From: Ancylostoma caninum
Taxonomy: Eukaryota > Nematoda > Chromadorea > Rhabditida > Ancylostomatidae
DNA length: 64,000 nucleotides
Reading direction: 5' to 3'
NCBI GenBank assembly: GCA_037903475.1
Contig: JBAJFG010000047.1
Span: forward strand, 4,378,001-4,442,000
Both the position numbers and the translations under genes were made by a program. Below are positions 1 to 11,940 of the stretch, in pieces (position 1 is the first letter of the stretch; each line of letters starts with the position of its first letter). The notes under the pieces are model-generated. The model saw nothing but the letters and a program-made list of their open reading frames with translations, did not search any database and had not been told where the DNA came from.

Positions 1-2021
1 GTTTCTACTCTTCTAAGGATTACTAGGATCACCTTTTCTAGCCTTCTTTTCATCGCTTGTTTCAATTTATAACTTCAGAAGTATAAATTTGTGGAAATAG
101 TTTCATTTCGCAATTCCCTGCCTGGTCATGCCCCATATCCCGCCTCGCCCCATAAACATTTCTGCTATCACCACTGGCGCAGAAATGTAAAGATGGCCCG
201 ATTTGGACTGGAGAAGGTTAAACCTAAAGTAGGGATGCCTCAGTATCCTTAGTCTGGCAGCAAAACCAGATTAGCAAACCATCTTTTATGTTCTGCGTCC
301 TAAAATTACCCAGATAAACTAGAACACTAACCGTTGTTGGCTTGCCTGATTTACGATAAATACCATCCGTGATTTTGTATTCAGTAGAGTATGTAAAGGT
401 AGTATGCGCAAAATGTTGAAGTTGGTTTGCAAACTTGGCTTAATTTTGCGGTTCATGAATCTATACTCAGAGTGTTGGTGGTGGAAAATCAATATTAAGA
501 AAATTAGCGCTGGATTTCTTTTGTTGCAGGATTCCCAGTGGAATACAACCTTAATTAAATTTCAATCATTTGCAAGGAATACCTAGAAGGCGTGTTGAAA
601 ACAGTTAAGCAAGCCAATCCTAATTGCACGGATAATTTTTTTTCAATTGCACAATTCCTGACCATTTTCCTCCGAAAGCAATCGAAAATTAATCACCAAC
701 AGTTCCAACCTTGAAAACTACAAATGAACGTACTCTTTTTGTACTACAGAAGAGCCGGATACAAGCTGTACATTGTCTGGAACATGCCATTGCTCGAATT
801 TTGGCTGGACGTTCTATTCGCCTCACCCTAGAAACAACTAGGTTTGGATGGCTGTTGGAGTATGAACGGTGTGGGGAAATACTGCTTCTGAGCATCGTCC
901 GCTAAACAATTTTCTGGGATGTTCCGGATAGGTGCGATCATGGCAACGTTTTACGGTTCGTTACAGAATCAATACGTACTTGAATGCCGTATCATGGCCT
1001 GACCGAATTCTTTACGTGTTGTACTCTACCAGTTTTGCCCTTTGATAGTTCACCATGAGAGTGGGGGATGTTCCCGTCTGCTGTAGTGGACGTACTCGTA
1101 CGGGATTCACATCGGTGCCAATCGCTAGTTTTCGCCTCTGAGCATTCCTCATATCTTTGCACCTCCTATGAGGTTCTTCCTAGCTGTCTCCCTTATCTAC
1201 TTGTTAGTGAAAACACGAAGCAAGCTATGCCGCGATGAGCAGAGACTGCACCGGAATGGAACAGAACCGTTCTCCAAGCTTCCCTTGTTCAGTATTCGGA
1301 CTTCGGTCACTAGAATAGTTACCCATCTGATTTTCTCTGCTTTTCCAACAGTCATGGCCAGTCCCAGGCAATAGCTGACCATCAGAGCGATCAGCTCTTG
1401 CAACGACTACACGCTAAGTCGGAATGCATAGTATAGTGTGGAAAGTTCAGTTCATAAGAACGTCACGAACTTCCAGAACGATCAGGTTTCACCTGAAGTT
1501 TTTGGGATTTTTAGAGTTTTTGGTCTATTTGTAATGAGGAAGAGACGTATGCACTTTCAGTTGAGATATACGATCGATTCTCTCAATTTTGTGGAAAAAT
1601 TTTGCGCAGCTGTCCAGTATAAGCGATTTTACAGCAGTTGACATGAATTACGATACTTGTGGAGATTGTTTTAGTACTGTGAAAATATAACTGATTGTGG
1701 GATTGGTGAGAGAAGAAAGCCCATTTCTCTAGATTATTCAAAAAATATTCAAAAAGCAGAATTTTTCTCAGTAACTCTTTGTTTATGTTTGTTTCTGTTC
1801 GATCTCATCAACAGTGACACAACTTGACTTTTTCAAGTTCTTGGTTGTCAGTTGTCCTGATGTTGTAAAGTGCGTTGTGTGGGCATGAAAACACCATTTG
1901 AAATTGTCTGCACTTTATGACAAATTGGGGGCAGATTCATTCCGCATTATTTATGGGATATGGGATCGTTTTCATTGCGGGGAACTGTGAATATAAATCC
2001 TATATATTGATCCGATTCCAG
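1..2021. other. Upstream region or intron of the CASC3-like gene, nothing assigned
   Basis: I see no exon I can defend here. The first exon I recognise downstream begins with two bases of a split codon, so at least one earlier exon of that gene must exist, either in this stretch unrecognised or to the left of the window. The longest open frames (around 689-905 and 1168-1403) lack splice context and resemble nothing I know. Confidence 0.4.
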
Positions 2022-5000
2022 AAGAACGGGTAACGAAACGCGAAGACGACGATGACGACGACGTTCATGTGGGCCAACGGCGCCAGTTGCGTCAGGACCA
2101 TCGTCGCGACCGACACGACCGCGTCGATGTCCGCGTCGTCCGCAACGTTCGCGGTAGCAGAGGAGGTCTGAGCGGACACCGGATGGAGAGACATGCGCCG
2201 ATGAAGTAGGATTTAGGATTTGCTGTCATTCAGCTTTATGCACTTTTACACTGTACGTATGGAGTAATATTGCGTGTTTGTTTGTACATGTACTGCTAGT
2301 CGGGGGAATGGGATAATGTGCGGCCTGCATTTGTGCTGCACTTTATTGATCAAATTAACGTGGCAGCATTCGTTTTTGCGAATCATTATGAAATAGTGGC
2401 AGTTTTCCCCTCTGTACCAACATGGACTGCGTCGATGATTCGACTGTGCCTGAGAATTGTGAAGAAGGGTAATGTTTTACATCTTGGCGACATGTTAACG
2501 GGTCTTACATAGCTAGATTGCATTATATCTCTCGCTGTATTCATAAGAGCTCATTCCAGAGAGCGCTATGATCGCTACAGGGACCATGATGGCGAAGGAA
2601 GAGGCTACCGAAAGGATCAACGACATGAAGAGAGGAACTACGAGAATCACAGACGTGGTGTGATGAGAGGAAGTGTGAGAGGAGGTAAGTTTTGCTTAGA
2701 TAGTCCTTGCTTTTCTTTAAGAAAGATATCTTATGCGGGTTTAAAAGGGAGAATATCGGCTGGGATGAAGGAAATACTATAAATCTTGCAATTTTCATAG
2801 TTTATCTCACATAGCACAGTGTCACTGCTACCTTATTTGCGTACGTTTTCTTGGAAAGGTGTGTTCCGATGCTCCCACGAGGTGTTCATATCATGTAGAA
2901 GCTTTTGGCTATCATCTAGAATCCACAACAAAACAGCTTGTACTGTTGTGGATCCTATATGATAACCAAAATATATCTTCTTGTGCACCAGAGTCGACTA
3001 AGAATGAAATTACTCTACAGAGTGACAACAGGATCTTTGACCAAATACAACAGCGTATAAAAACGAAATTAGATAACAAATTAAGCAACTTTTAACTGAG
3101 CTGTGCTGAATCGTTTCAAGAAACCTCTCTTGAGTTTCGAATACTTTTTTTCTCAAAAAACCTGTACTTCCGGACGATTCATGCAACGTGGTCGAGCATT
3201 TACGATCTCCTTTATTCCGTCTATCTTCGTTGAAGAGGTTGATGGTTCGGTAGAAGTTTGAACCAATACTGTGCTCCAGCTTCCTTATACTGAGAAATCC
3301 TGAGATTTCACATTTGGGGAGCAGTTTGCAAAAAAGGTGGATGTGGTGGTTTCTAGGAGTGGAATCAGAGCCAGCTTTGTGTTGTTTGTTTTCCTATAAC
3401 TTCCTGGGGAACTCGCGGCTAATCTTCCTATCATTTTTGTCAATTGTGAATGGGTCCAAGAGGCAAAATAACCTCAAGAACTTTGTGCTGTCTGGTTCTA
3501 CCCTTTGTTTTAAGATTTTCATTGGCAAAACAAGTGGAGGTGGTGATCTATAGGTCTCTCTCGGTCAATAAGTTACTCAGGAAAAGGACCCTGTTGATGA
3601 AAATAGCCTCTGCTCTCTTAACTTTAGCGGATGATTTGAGGATTCATTCGAGTAGAGCTTTTGAGAAAGACAGCACCAAGACTGCTAGCGGGTATCCACC
3701 ATCTTCACCTCGTTCCATTTGTCACTAATACTGCGCTCATATTCGCAGAATATGAGATTTTAGATGCATGTTTAAGACAGATGGGCCGAACTATGAAAAC
3801 AAATTGAGTTTCTCATAGAAGCGCGAAGAATATTCACGAAAAATCTTTATCCAAAGACTGTTGTCACCTTGTATTGCGCCCAATTAGGTATGAAATTCCA
3901 GAAAGTCCATGCAATATCATTTCGCAATCTATTAGGCATGCTTTAATCATCTAGTCTCCCAATCAGGTCTCCGTTTATGGTGAATTTTGGACCTGATTCT
4001 CTCGAAGCACTCGTTATGCATGGATTTGCAGCAGTAATTGTGCCCACGTGGTGATGTTAAAAACTGGAGGATATCATTAGCCTGTTCTGGATCTGTATGC
4101 TTCGTTGACATGCAGTTTGGTAGTTACTCATTTTTCTCATGGAGTGGTTCGGGAAGGAAAAGCACATATGCTCATGGTTTGAGATAGCGTATGGCGAGTA
4201 GAAATGAATAAGGCATACTTATTGTAAAGATACTGTTTCTGCGGAACTAAAGTCACAAGAACCACGTTTGTTCTTTATATTTTGCTGCTGAATACTAACC
4301 TCTTGACTTATAAAACCGTTTCTTTCCGGAATTAATTCTATCATTCGAGAGAGTGGTAGAATTAATTCCGTAGTGATACGGATTGGTACCGCTTCCATAC
4401 GAATCTTGTTCCATTTTGCACGCAAAAACATTGCTTTTGTTAAACGGAGCTTCCAATTCTGCAAATAACAGAACAGTGCAAGCACCTAAGTCAACAGAAG
4501 CCACAGAATGGATGACATCGGTAGACCTCGAGAGTCGTTTCAATAAGTCTCAATTTTGAAAAAAATGGTGAAGCGATCTGGAAGGAGCGTAGGGATGGCG
4601 TCATGTAGGCTTCATATGGTTTATCACATAAGCTACTTGTTGCAGTGAATTAACGTGTGGGGCTAGCCGTCTTTGTGATGAAAATGCCAAGGTTTTGCAG
4701 CAGGTGTGAGAGAAAGTGCATGTGGCTGACATATGCAAGTTTTCAAATATTCTTCATCAATTCCAGATGCGAAGAGCAGTGTGTTTTTTTTTTGCCGATG
4801 TTTGAGGGTTTTTTTTCTTAGGGGATCAGGTTGAGGGCTTTTCTGAGGGTAGTTTGAGGGAACTTTCTCCTGGAAGCCCAACTGCTTTGAAAGATGAAGT
4901 CAGTAGCAGAAGATTTTGTTACTTTTTACAGCTTTTCTCATGAGTGAAATTCCTTCCACGGCACTTTGCCACCGCATAATCGTTTCTGAGGTTTCACATG

Positions 5001-8000
5001 GAAAGAATTTCCTAGAAATGATGACCACAACGGTATATGTGATGTCGTATAAAACTATCGAAAAACCGTTTCCGAGTCTCAATTTTTGGGGAGCATTTGG
5101 GCGGAGCCAAAGAGAGAGTACACTGTTTTCGTGTCATGCGTTACTTTATTGATCACACATCGAGCGCATCTCCTATCCTTTAAGGGAGTGAATAATGAGG
5201 AACTCTACGAGAGGTATGAATGTCGAAACTTCGTCCTCTCGCCGAGCTCCCCTCTCGGCTCCTCCCACAAACTCTGCGAAAGTTGGAGTTCAGAAGTGGT
5301 TTTTTGGCAGTTTTGCATGGAATCACACACATCATTGTAATGAGCAACTCCTGGAGATCCTTTTAACATGGAAATCTCGAAAACGACTGCAAGATTATTC
5401 TTTTTAATGCCCAGCAAAATTGGGGAGTGGAGTTACTAGTTCAATCAACTCACACCACAGTAGTTTACCCATGGGAATGGTTAAAAACTCCTCTTTTATC
5501 TTCTCTGTTGCATACTTCAAAGCGCCACCATACTGTGACAGTGACTTCCTTGAACGAATTACTAAAATTCATTTTACTAAAGATCTCGTTACAGCCAGCT
5601 CGTACACTCGTGGTCAAGCGTCGAGGACGTTCACATCGTCAAATCACGGAGCTGATGGTCGAGACGCGGGTTATCAACGAGAGGAAGTGCCTCCGCAAAG
5701 GAATGCTGGATACTCACCGAGAGGTACCTTTTGCTGAGCAATGGAATTTTGTCGTAAGTACCGGTGAGCCGGATTATTATTGTTTCGTATCTACAGCTTT
5801 AGACAACGGCACATTCTATGATGCTCGAGGCGGTTACGTCCCACGAGGTGGTTTCGCCGGACGTGGTCGCGGCGGTTACTCTCCGCGCGGCGACGCGTTT
5901 CCGTCGCGCGGATTCACCGGGCCGAAGAGGTACTCGGAGCAACGTGGCGAGATTATACCAACGGCGCCGATTGTACCGATTCCGCCTCCGCAGCACAATT
6001 TCAGCATACCACGTCAGCCGACTGACGTGGTTTACTTCGATCCCACGCAACAGGTAAGATTGAAGAGATTACGGGTGTTTTTTTTTATTAGTTGTAGTAA
6101 AATTCTGGGTATGAGACAGTACTATGGTCGCGTTTTGCTGCTCATGCTGGCTTTGTTATCTATACTATCTTCTGTGGGTAGTGAGGAGTGGAATATTTAC
6201 GTCTTTCGGCCTGGATTTTTAGTGGGGCGTAATTCTCATCTATAATACCTTAACCTACCGAAGTCGAAAGTGAGTAGTCTTCAAGAAAAAAAAACAAATC
6301 TGGCATGATAAGGAAACACTCATTTACAAAGGTTGGAATCCACGCACCATATATGTTAATTTAGAGAAAGATGTTTTTTGAAGATGAGCCATTACCAGTA
6401 ATGGCATTGAGATCTCGGAGACACAGATCCAAGAAGGAAGTCACGATTGAAAGATTCGGGTGAAGGACATATGGGAAGCGCTGTTGAGCATGTCATTAAC
6501 TCCGAGTTCAGTGGATCTCCGACGTTTAGACTGTTTACGCGAAACCAGATGATACCACTGGGAGGACTGCCGACGGGAAGGGACCTTTCTTCCTCAAAAT
6601 ATTTTGAGCAATGAGCTCTGCTACCCTGCATGGAGGTCCCCAGAGACCATGCTGCACGGGAAAGCTGTCGTTTCGCCGGAGGAGATCGACAGATAAAAGA
6701 ACCGCCAAAGTAATAAATCCGTGCAAGTTTTCGCCGATAGATGTTTTATACTGCCCAACATGCCTTCTTCTCGCTTTTTTGCGTCGAATTACCATGCGCA
6801 GACTTCGTTATTACCTGTTGCACCTTATCTGAACGTAGATAAGTTTTGGTGGTTTCTGCTGAAATTACCTAGGTATAGTTTACTTGTCACAATGGATATT
6901 TCTTATCCAAATGAATCCCCGGAGACGATGTCTTTGTCTGTTCTGAGCTTTAAAATTGCAGGTGTGTATGACGCGGTTCCCATCGATTTTCCATCGCTTC
7001 GCCACCATCATTCTATTTTCCGAACATTTCCTATTTCCACCTCGTTTCGCACATTGCTACAATGTTAATCTTGATGTTGTGCAGTTGATCGAACAAAGGG
7101 CTTAGTGCAGCTTCTAAATTGAGTCCTTGTATTGTTCATGGCAATGGAACGGTGACGGGTAACTGGTGCGAGATTCTTCGCACATCCTGCCCCTAGGGCG
7201 TTCCTGCCGCCATGAGTGTGAGAGGGACCACACGGGACTGGGGTCATACTTTTATAGACCTCAGAACTTTGGTTGCTCACTGAGTATGATCGTACATCAA
7301 AATAATGGGGTAGCCAATAGCACGTGCACTTTCGCGTTAATGTCATCGAGGGGGGTTCTGGTGGATACTTGTTCTGGGAGTGACATTACAGCAATAGGCA
7401 CATTAATAAGATTGTTTTGATATACGACGAGCTGATTTTCTTAGCAAGAAGCCATCTATTAGGTTGAGTCGAAAGTTCTCGGACAAATTGGTAGTGATGA
7501 CTTTCAGAAGTTACAACTCAGCAAAGAGCTAACGAAAATGAACATGTTAACTACGCTTTGATAGAGTATAAAATTCTTTTCAAAGTGTAAATTAACAATT
7601 ATACCGATCTAGTTCCTTCGCTGCCATCATGCCGCGCAAATTCAAGCCGTCACCACTCCACCTTTGCTATGTCGTGCTTTTTCTCCATCTATCTGGCCAA
7701 GAAATGGCGGATATCGATAGACGTCTACAAGGAATTTTACAACGAGCACGCCCCTTCTAGAAGTACAGTCTACAAATGGCACTCGAAATTCGCGTCGGAG
7801 ATGAAGACCGTTCGGGACCTCCGATAGAGTTGGATTTGAACTTGCTGTGGAGACAAATGGAAGCCGATCCGAATCAAACCACTTGCGAATTGACGGTTGC
7901 TGTTAAGGCGAGTCAAGCCGCAGTTGCCCGCGGATTGAAGTCAATTGGCAAAGTGCGAAAACTCTGTTGATGGGCACCACATGCTCAGACGCAGCATGAC

Positions 8001-10788
8001 ATGGACCGCCGCGGTGATACAGCACTTTCTCTCCTCACGCTGAAGCGCACCCACACGTAGCTTGAGAACCTTGTCACCGGGAATGAGAAGTGGATTCTCT
8101 ATTGTAACGTTCACCGGCGTCCCCAATATGTAGGTTGACAAAGGTGCGGGTGCAGAAGACGTCCCCAAACCCAATGTGCATGCCAAAACGGTTATGCTTT
8201 ACATCTGGTGGAGCATACACGGCGTCGCGTACCGGGAGCTGCTCGCTGAGGGATCCACAGTGACCGCCGAAGTCTACATTGAGCAATTGAGGGATCTGAA
8301 GGCGAATCTCGAAGATGAGCGCCCGCAGCAGCACGAAGTCTACTTGCAGCACGACAACGCTCGGCCGCATATTGCAAGAACGACCAAGGCCGAACTGATG
8401 AAGTTCGGCTGGCCCGTTTCATCACATACACCTTATTTCCAAGACCTGACTCGGATTACGACCTTTTTTCCCATTTCCAATGTCATCTGGATAGCCAAGA
8501 ATTCCAAACCCCGCGACGACATCAGGAAGGCACTCGAGCAATTCATCAAGGACCAGTCACCAGCGTTCGGGAGCAAAGGCATCTACGATCTGCCTAAGCT
8601 TTGGCAGAAGACCATCGATGTCAATGGGGCATACTTCAAATGATTCACGGTTGGTGTTAGAAAATTGGAGAGAAATTAAAAATGTTGTCAATTTGTCCAA
8701 GAACTTTCGACTCAACCTAATATTAACGCGAACGTGCACATGCTCATTGGCTTTCCCATTATTTTGATGTACGATCCTACTCAGTGATTTTAAACGCAGT
8801 TTTATGCCTTTGTACTGCATACTACTGTACGCATCTGCTTTTCGACTGCAAACAGAAGGTTCAGGTGTTTACAGTCGATACCTTGCTCAAGGGCTGTCTT
8901 GGCCCTTTCTGAAGCTATGGGACCAGTAGCGTTTTTGTTCCAGCCCGCTAAACAGAACAAATTGTGAATCCTGTCAGTAGTGGTGGGAAGAGTAGTGGCG
9001 AATTTGTGGAGTAAGATGGGAAAAGGAAGCTATTATATTTGTATCGCCTAGTGACTGCAAATGCTTGAGAATGAGCTGATACTCAAGTGAAGATGTATCA
9101 GGGGAAAAAGTTACTCTTTCGCATTTGCTGGTTTGGTCTGTTTTGGACTTTTTTTTAAATATAAATAGAAATAGATGATCCTTGAACGTTGACATCATTC
9201 TTATATAGTAATCTGGCTTCTTTGATGCGGAGAAAACCTCTGAACAATAACACTGCCAGAGCTGCCTTACAGGAAACAGATACATAAGAAGAAATGAAAC
9301 TTTGGAAATGATGAGGCCGTAATCTTGCGGTGTTATTTTTGCCCTGTTTGGTAGGAATTTTAGACCTCGATGCGAAATCAAAGAGGGATTTCTGTGTTCT
9401 TATCAGGACTTTGGTGTTTGCCCAGAAAAAGGTTGAATGCTGCCACCGCTGCTGGTACAGATTTACAGCGATTTTTGACCGAATTGTGAGCCAAGAACAG
9501 GTTTCTGGCCTTACATATCGGGATCTCGCTGAGTGTAGAGGAGCTCCCTCAATCAAGAAATTGTTGCAAATGCCACATGCACGATGAAATGGCCTCTCCA
9601 TTTTCTGGGAGACAGTACTCCCTTGCTGTGCAGCTAAGGGACTGAGCTTCTGCCCACAAGGGTCCTGTAAAAAAAAATTGATCAGGGTGGGAGGCAGGTC
9701 ACTCCTTGACAAGCAAAGTCTGGACTGGCCAATAATACACAAGGCAATTCATGTGGTGACTTGCATAACCCCAACGGTCAAGAGCTGACCATATATTTGG
9801 AGTCCGATCAGGACTGAATTTCTCTCACTGAATCTTCTGTGCCGTCCAAAAGCGTACACTTTCTCCAAGAGGGAGACAGACCGAAGCGGCAAGTGGATGG
9901 AAAATGGTAGAATAAAATAGAGAATAACAAATTAGAAGATAGTTTTGTTTAAAAAAGAACATTAGAAAATGAAGATTACTGTGACGACCTGGGGTTCATT
10001 GGTTCCCTTTTGTGGCCGCATCAGGTGGGAAGTCTCGAAGATCAAACAGCAGATGCATGGGCAGCGAGTTCCCCTTGCTCTTTAGGTAACATTAAACTAA
10101 ATCATACTCAAAATTGATCTTTGTCTGAGCTTCATTTACTAATCTTCTTTTGTATGTAAGCTGATGAAGACTCGATTTGACGTTTTATCGGCTACGTTTC
10201 GAGCTTAAGCTCGTCTTCAGGCCAACTAAAACCATGTTAAATATACACACAAGTACATCATAAGCGAATTCAGTAATTCAGTATCTACAGACCTGACAGT
10301 AAACAACAGAAGCCTAGGTTACAGTCGCTCCGACCTGATCCAACGCTCCTCGCTGATTCAGTGGAATCCTATCCCACCATGTTCTAGGAGCGTTGGATCA
10401 GGTCGGAGCGACTGTAACCTAGGCTTCTGTTGTTTACTGTCAGGTCTGTAGATACTGAATTCGCTTATGATGTACTTGTGTGTATATTTAACATGGTTTT
10501 AGTTGGGCTGAAGACGAGCTCAAGCTCGAAACGTAGCCGATAAAACGTCAAATCGAGTCTTCATCAGCTTACCTACAAAAGAAGATAAATCATACCCAAT
10601 TTAACCAATCATGGTCATGTGTTATTACTTTTTTAGTTTTATTAGACTACTCCCTAATTGGTTATATCTGTCTCTTATTATTGTTTTGGCGAAAAGTTTT
10701 TGAAACGTTTTTCATTTTCCAGCCGAGCAGGCAGCCATTGCCACCGCGTGAAAAGAAGATTATCGAGATAGTGCCACCGTCGAACTGA
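2022..10788 (+). CDS. casc3: CASC3/MLN51/Barentsz-like exon junction complex protein, 3' exons
   Basis: Five exons join in phase: 2022-2205, 2560-2684, 5595-5723, 5797-6053 and 10723-10788 (TGA at 10786-10788), about 252 codons, incomplete at the 5' end. The protein opens with an acidic/basic stretch (EERVTKRE then a run of six Asp). It is then rich in Arg, Gly and Tyr (YVPRGGFAGRGRGGY, YSPRG). It ends with KRYSEQR, a Pro-rich linker, VVYFDPTQQ and a PLPPREKKIIEIVPPSN tail. CASC3/MLN51 proteins end with the same order: KRYSxQR, a proline-rich stretch, a YYNPxQQ-like motif and a basic Pro-rich tail. In the family the protein clamps eIF4A3 on spliced mRNA through an N-terminal SELOR domain and acts in NMD and mRNA localisation. 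The SELOR exons are not visible here. The alternative is a generic RGG RNA-binding protein. The 4.7-kb last intron carries two transposon insertions. The gene is convergent with hsf-1. Confidence 0.65.
2685..5594 (+). other. Introns 2-3 of the CASC3-like gene, no separate feature
   Basis: Intron 2206-2559 and intron 2685-5594 lie between in-phase exons. Short open frames on both strands (for example 4219-4543 and 4900-5417) have no recognisable product and no consistent splice sites. I see no inverted repeat of note. Confidence 0.5.
6054..7277 (+). other. First part of the last CASC3-like intron
   Basis: Non-coding sequence from the donor GTAAGA at 6054 up to the nested transposon block. Nothing is recognised in it. 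Confidence 0.5.
7462..8717 (+). mobile_element. Tc1/mariner-family element, about 1.26 kb, complete ends
   Basis: Terminal inverted repeats of 29 bp begin GGTTGAGTCGAAAGTTCT on the left and mirror this on the right with a single mismatch. The dinucleotide TA flanks both ends (7460-7461 and 8718-8719), the expected mariner target duplication. The length matches complete mariners (about 1.3 kb), so the element is full length although its transposase gene is broken. It is inserted inside another repeat, within an intron. Confidence 0.93.
7629..8643 (+). pseudogene. Degenerate mariner transposase
   Basis: Pieces of a mariner transposase can be followed in order across all three frames: an HTH-region piece (EHAPSRSTVYKWHSKF near 7745-7795), a linker piece (LDLNLLWRQMEADPNQTT, 7833-7886), the first catalytic block as GNEKWILYCNV near 8076-8108, then PKPNVHAKTVMLYIWW and HDNARPHIARTT with the second catalytic Asp (8160-8390), and SDYDLFSHFQ one frame away near 8450-8485. 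At least four frameshifts or stops break it. The first catalytic Asp of the usual GDEKW block reads Asn. It cannot encode an active enzyme; it could at most be a substrate for a related transposase. Confidence 0.88.
8787..10141. other. Intronic sequence between two transposons
   Basis: This is part of the last CASC3-like intron. A minus-strand open frame of 195 codons (9155-9742) has no recognisable domain, and the plus strand opposite is also open at 9330-9587. I do not call either a gene. Confidence 0.4.
10142..10586. mobile_element. Fold-back element, arms of about 200 bp, 35-bp loop
   Basis: The left arm 10142-10350 and the right arm 10386-10586 are nearly perfect reverse complements around a 35-bp spacer. 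The left arm is 8 bp longer because ATTCAGTA is duplicated in tandem (near 10270-10290). Outer ends are ATCTTCTTTTGTA.../...ACAAAAGAAGAT. Direct copies of AAATCATAC occur about 50 bp outside the left end and right next to the right end. There is no coding capacity. It is a non-autonomous fold-back transposon or a recent inverted duplication. If transcribed with the intron it would form a very long RNA hairpin. Confidence 0.85.
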
Positions 10789-11640
10789 GTTGCTACAAAA
10801 CAAGACGAGTCATATCGACGCCAGCCTGACGAGGGAGGCTCTCAATCGAAGCTCTAACCGTCTAATCGGCTCAGCAAATTTGGTTCTTCATGGTTGTCAT
10901 TGTACATGTATAGGGCGCTCTAACTGTGTCGTTGAGGGAGGAGCTTTTCCAGTGTGTATGACCCCTAGAACCGCTGAGCACGTACATGCGTGTTATCTCT
11001 TTACACGCCGAAAAATGGGCGGCACATACCCGTGCTTGCGCCCGCATTTACCTTTCCGTCCAGAGCTCATGAGTTCCTCCTGACCAGTGTCTGTTACTGT
11101 TAAAATAATATTTTGTAAACTAAGTAGAGTTCTAAGTGTCCTCCGGAAAAAGGGACAAGTAAGCGCCACCTCGTAAAGCCCCAGTTTTTCTTTTTAGGAT
11201 CACCTGGCTAAATGTAGCGGCTTAATTTTGTGTATATTATTTAAGCACGATTGTAAAAACCTTGAATTGTTTTTATTGAAGTTCAAGTGGCGCTGGGTTA
11301 GCTTCGAGCACCGCCGAGATGCAATTCTGCACGTAAATGAGCATATTCATCTGTTTCTCCCCGTTGGTTTTCGTTCAGTTTTGTTCAGTTTTATTTTTCT
11401 TCTTTTTGTCTTCAATTTTTCACTAAATTCTTATTAATACATGGTTGTTTATGTTGAGAAATTTTTCTCTTTTCTGAGGTTGCACTAATTTTTCCCTGCA
11501 TAAATAATATCAAGGAGCATATGCATATGGTTCGAAAATCGAAAGTTTGTCAAAGCTTTTTTAGACACCCGGAGGCACGGTTAGGAGCTGTTGTTCAGTT
11601 TCCCTGTATTTACATTTCCTCCAGTATATCCTTCACTTCG
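10789..11640. other. 3' flank of the CASC3-like gene
   Basis: Presumed 3' UTR and intergenic sequence after the stop at 10788. I see no certain polyadenylation signal. Small open frames (10790-11083, 11228-11437) resemble nothing known. Confidence 0.4.
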
Positions 11641-11940
11641 GGGCGCGTGTGGCGCAGTGGTAAAAGGCTCGCTGCGCAAGCACATGGTAGATGGTTCGAT
11701 CCCGCCCGAGGCCAAAAAAACCTTCCATCCCCCCCCCCCCCCGCCGGCGTCGGTAAATTGGTACCAGAGGAGTCTGGGAGGATGAAGCACTGACTTGGTA
11801 CATCGGGTGCCCTCCGCAAGTCACTAATAGGGCACATACACATTCAACTCCTCTACGTTGTTCAGATGAAGTCGAATGCGTGGCGCATCCCACATGACCG
11901 GATTGATTAACGTCACTTTATCCTTTATTCTTCATTCCAG
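11641..11940 (+). mobile_element. tRNA-derived SINE
   Basis: A tRNA-like head starts near 11643 with an A-box-like TGTGGCGCAGTGGTAAAAGG and, about 40 bp on, a B-box GGTTCGATCC (11694-11703). It is followed by a C-rich run of about 17 bases and a non-tRNA body (GTACCAGAGGAGTCTGGGAG and beyond). The D- and T-arm signals are good, but the acceptor stem does not close, so it is not a working tRNA. The arrangement (pol III promoter head, unrelated body) is that of a SINE. The 3' boundary is a guess. Confidence 0.65.

Larger units (their letters stand above)
7278..8786. mobile_element. Inverted-repeat element (MITE-like) interrupted by a mariner
   Basis: Arms of about 63 bp at 7278-7340 (beginning CACTGAGTATGATCGTACAT) and 8724-8786 (ending in the near reverse complement, ...CTACTCAGTG) frame this block. 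Without the mariner at 7462-8717 the element would be about 250 bp. The arms share the inner run CAAAATAATGGG and a CGCGTTAAT end. I see no target duplication beside the outer ends, so the superfamily is unassigned. The outer element must be older than the mariner sitting in it. Confidence 0.7.

Noticed and set aside
711..905. Possible retroelement or gene fragment upstream of the first CASC3-like exon
   Set aside because: The reading is open on both strands and resembles no protein family I can name; there is no consistent splice site.
5427..6245. A 272-codon plus-strand open frame over the CASC3-like exons
   Set aside because: It only partly overlaps the true coding frame and reads straight through clear GT..AG introns; the spliced model in a consistent frame explains the region better.
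7941..8431. Minus-strand open frames inside the mariner
   Set aside because: Antisense of the degenerate transposase, which reads on the plus strand with recognisable motifs.
9155..9742. 195-codon minus-strand open frame
   Set aside because: No recognisable domain, no splice context, lies in an intron between two transposons, and the opposite strand is also open in part.
11643..11715. Functional tRNA gene
   Set aside because: A and B boxes are present, but the acceptor stem does not pair and the sequence continues into a repeat body; better called a SINE.
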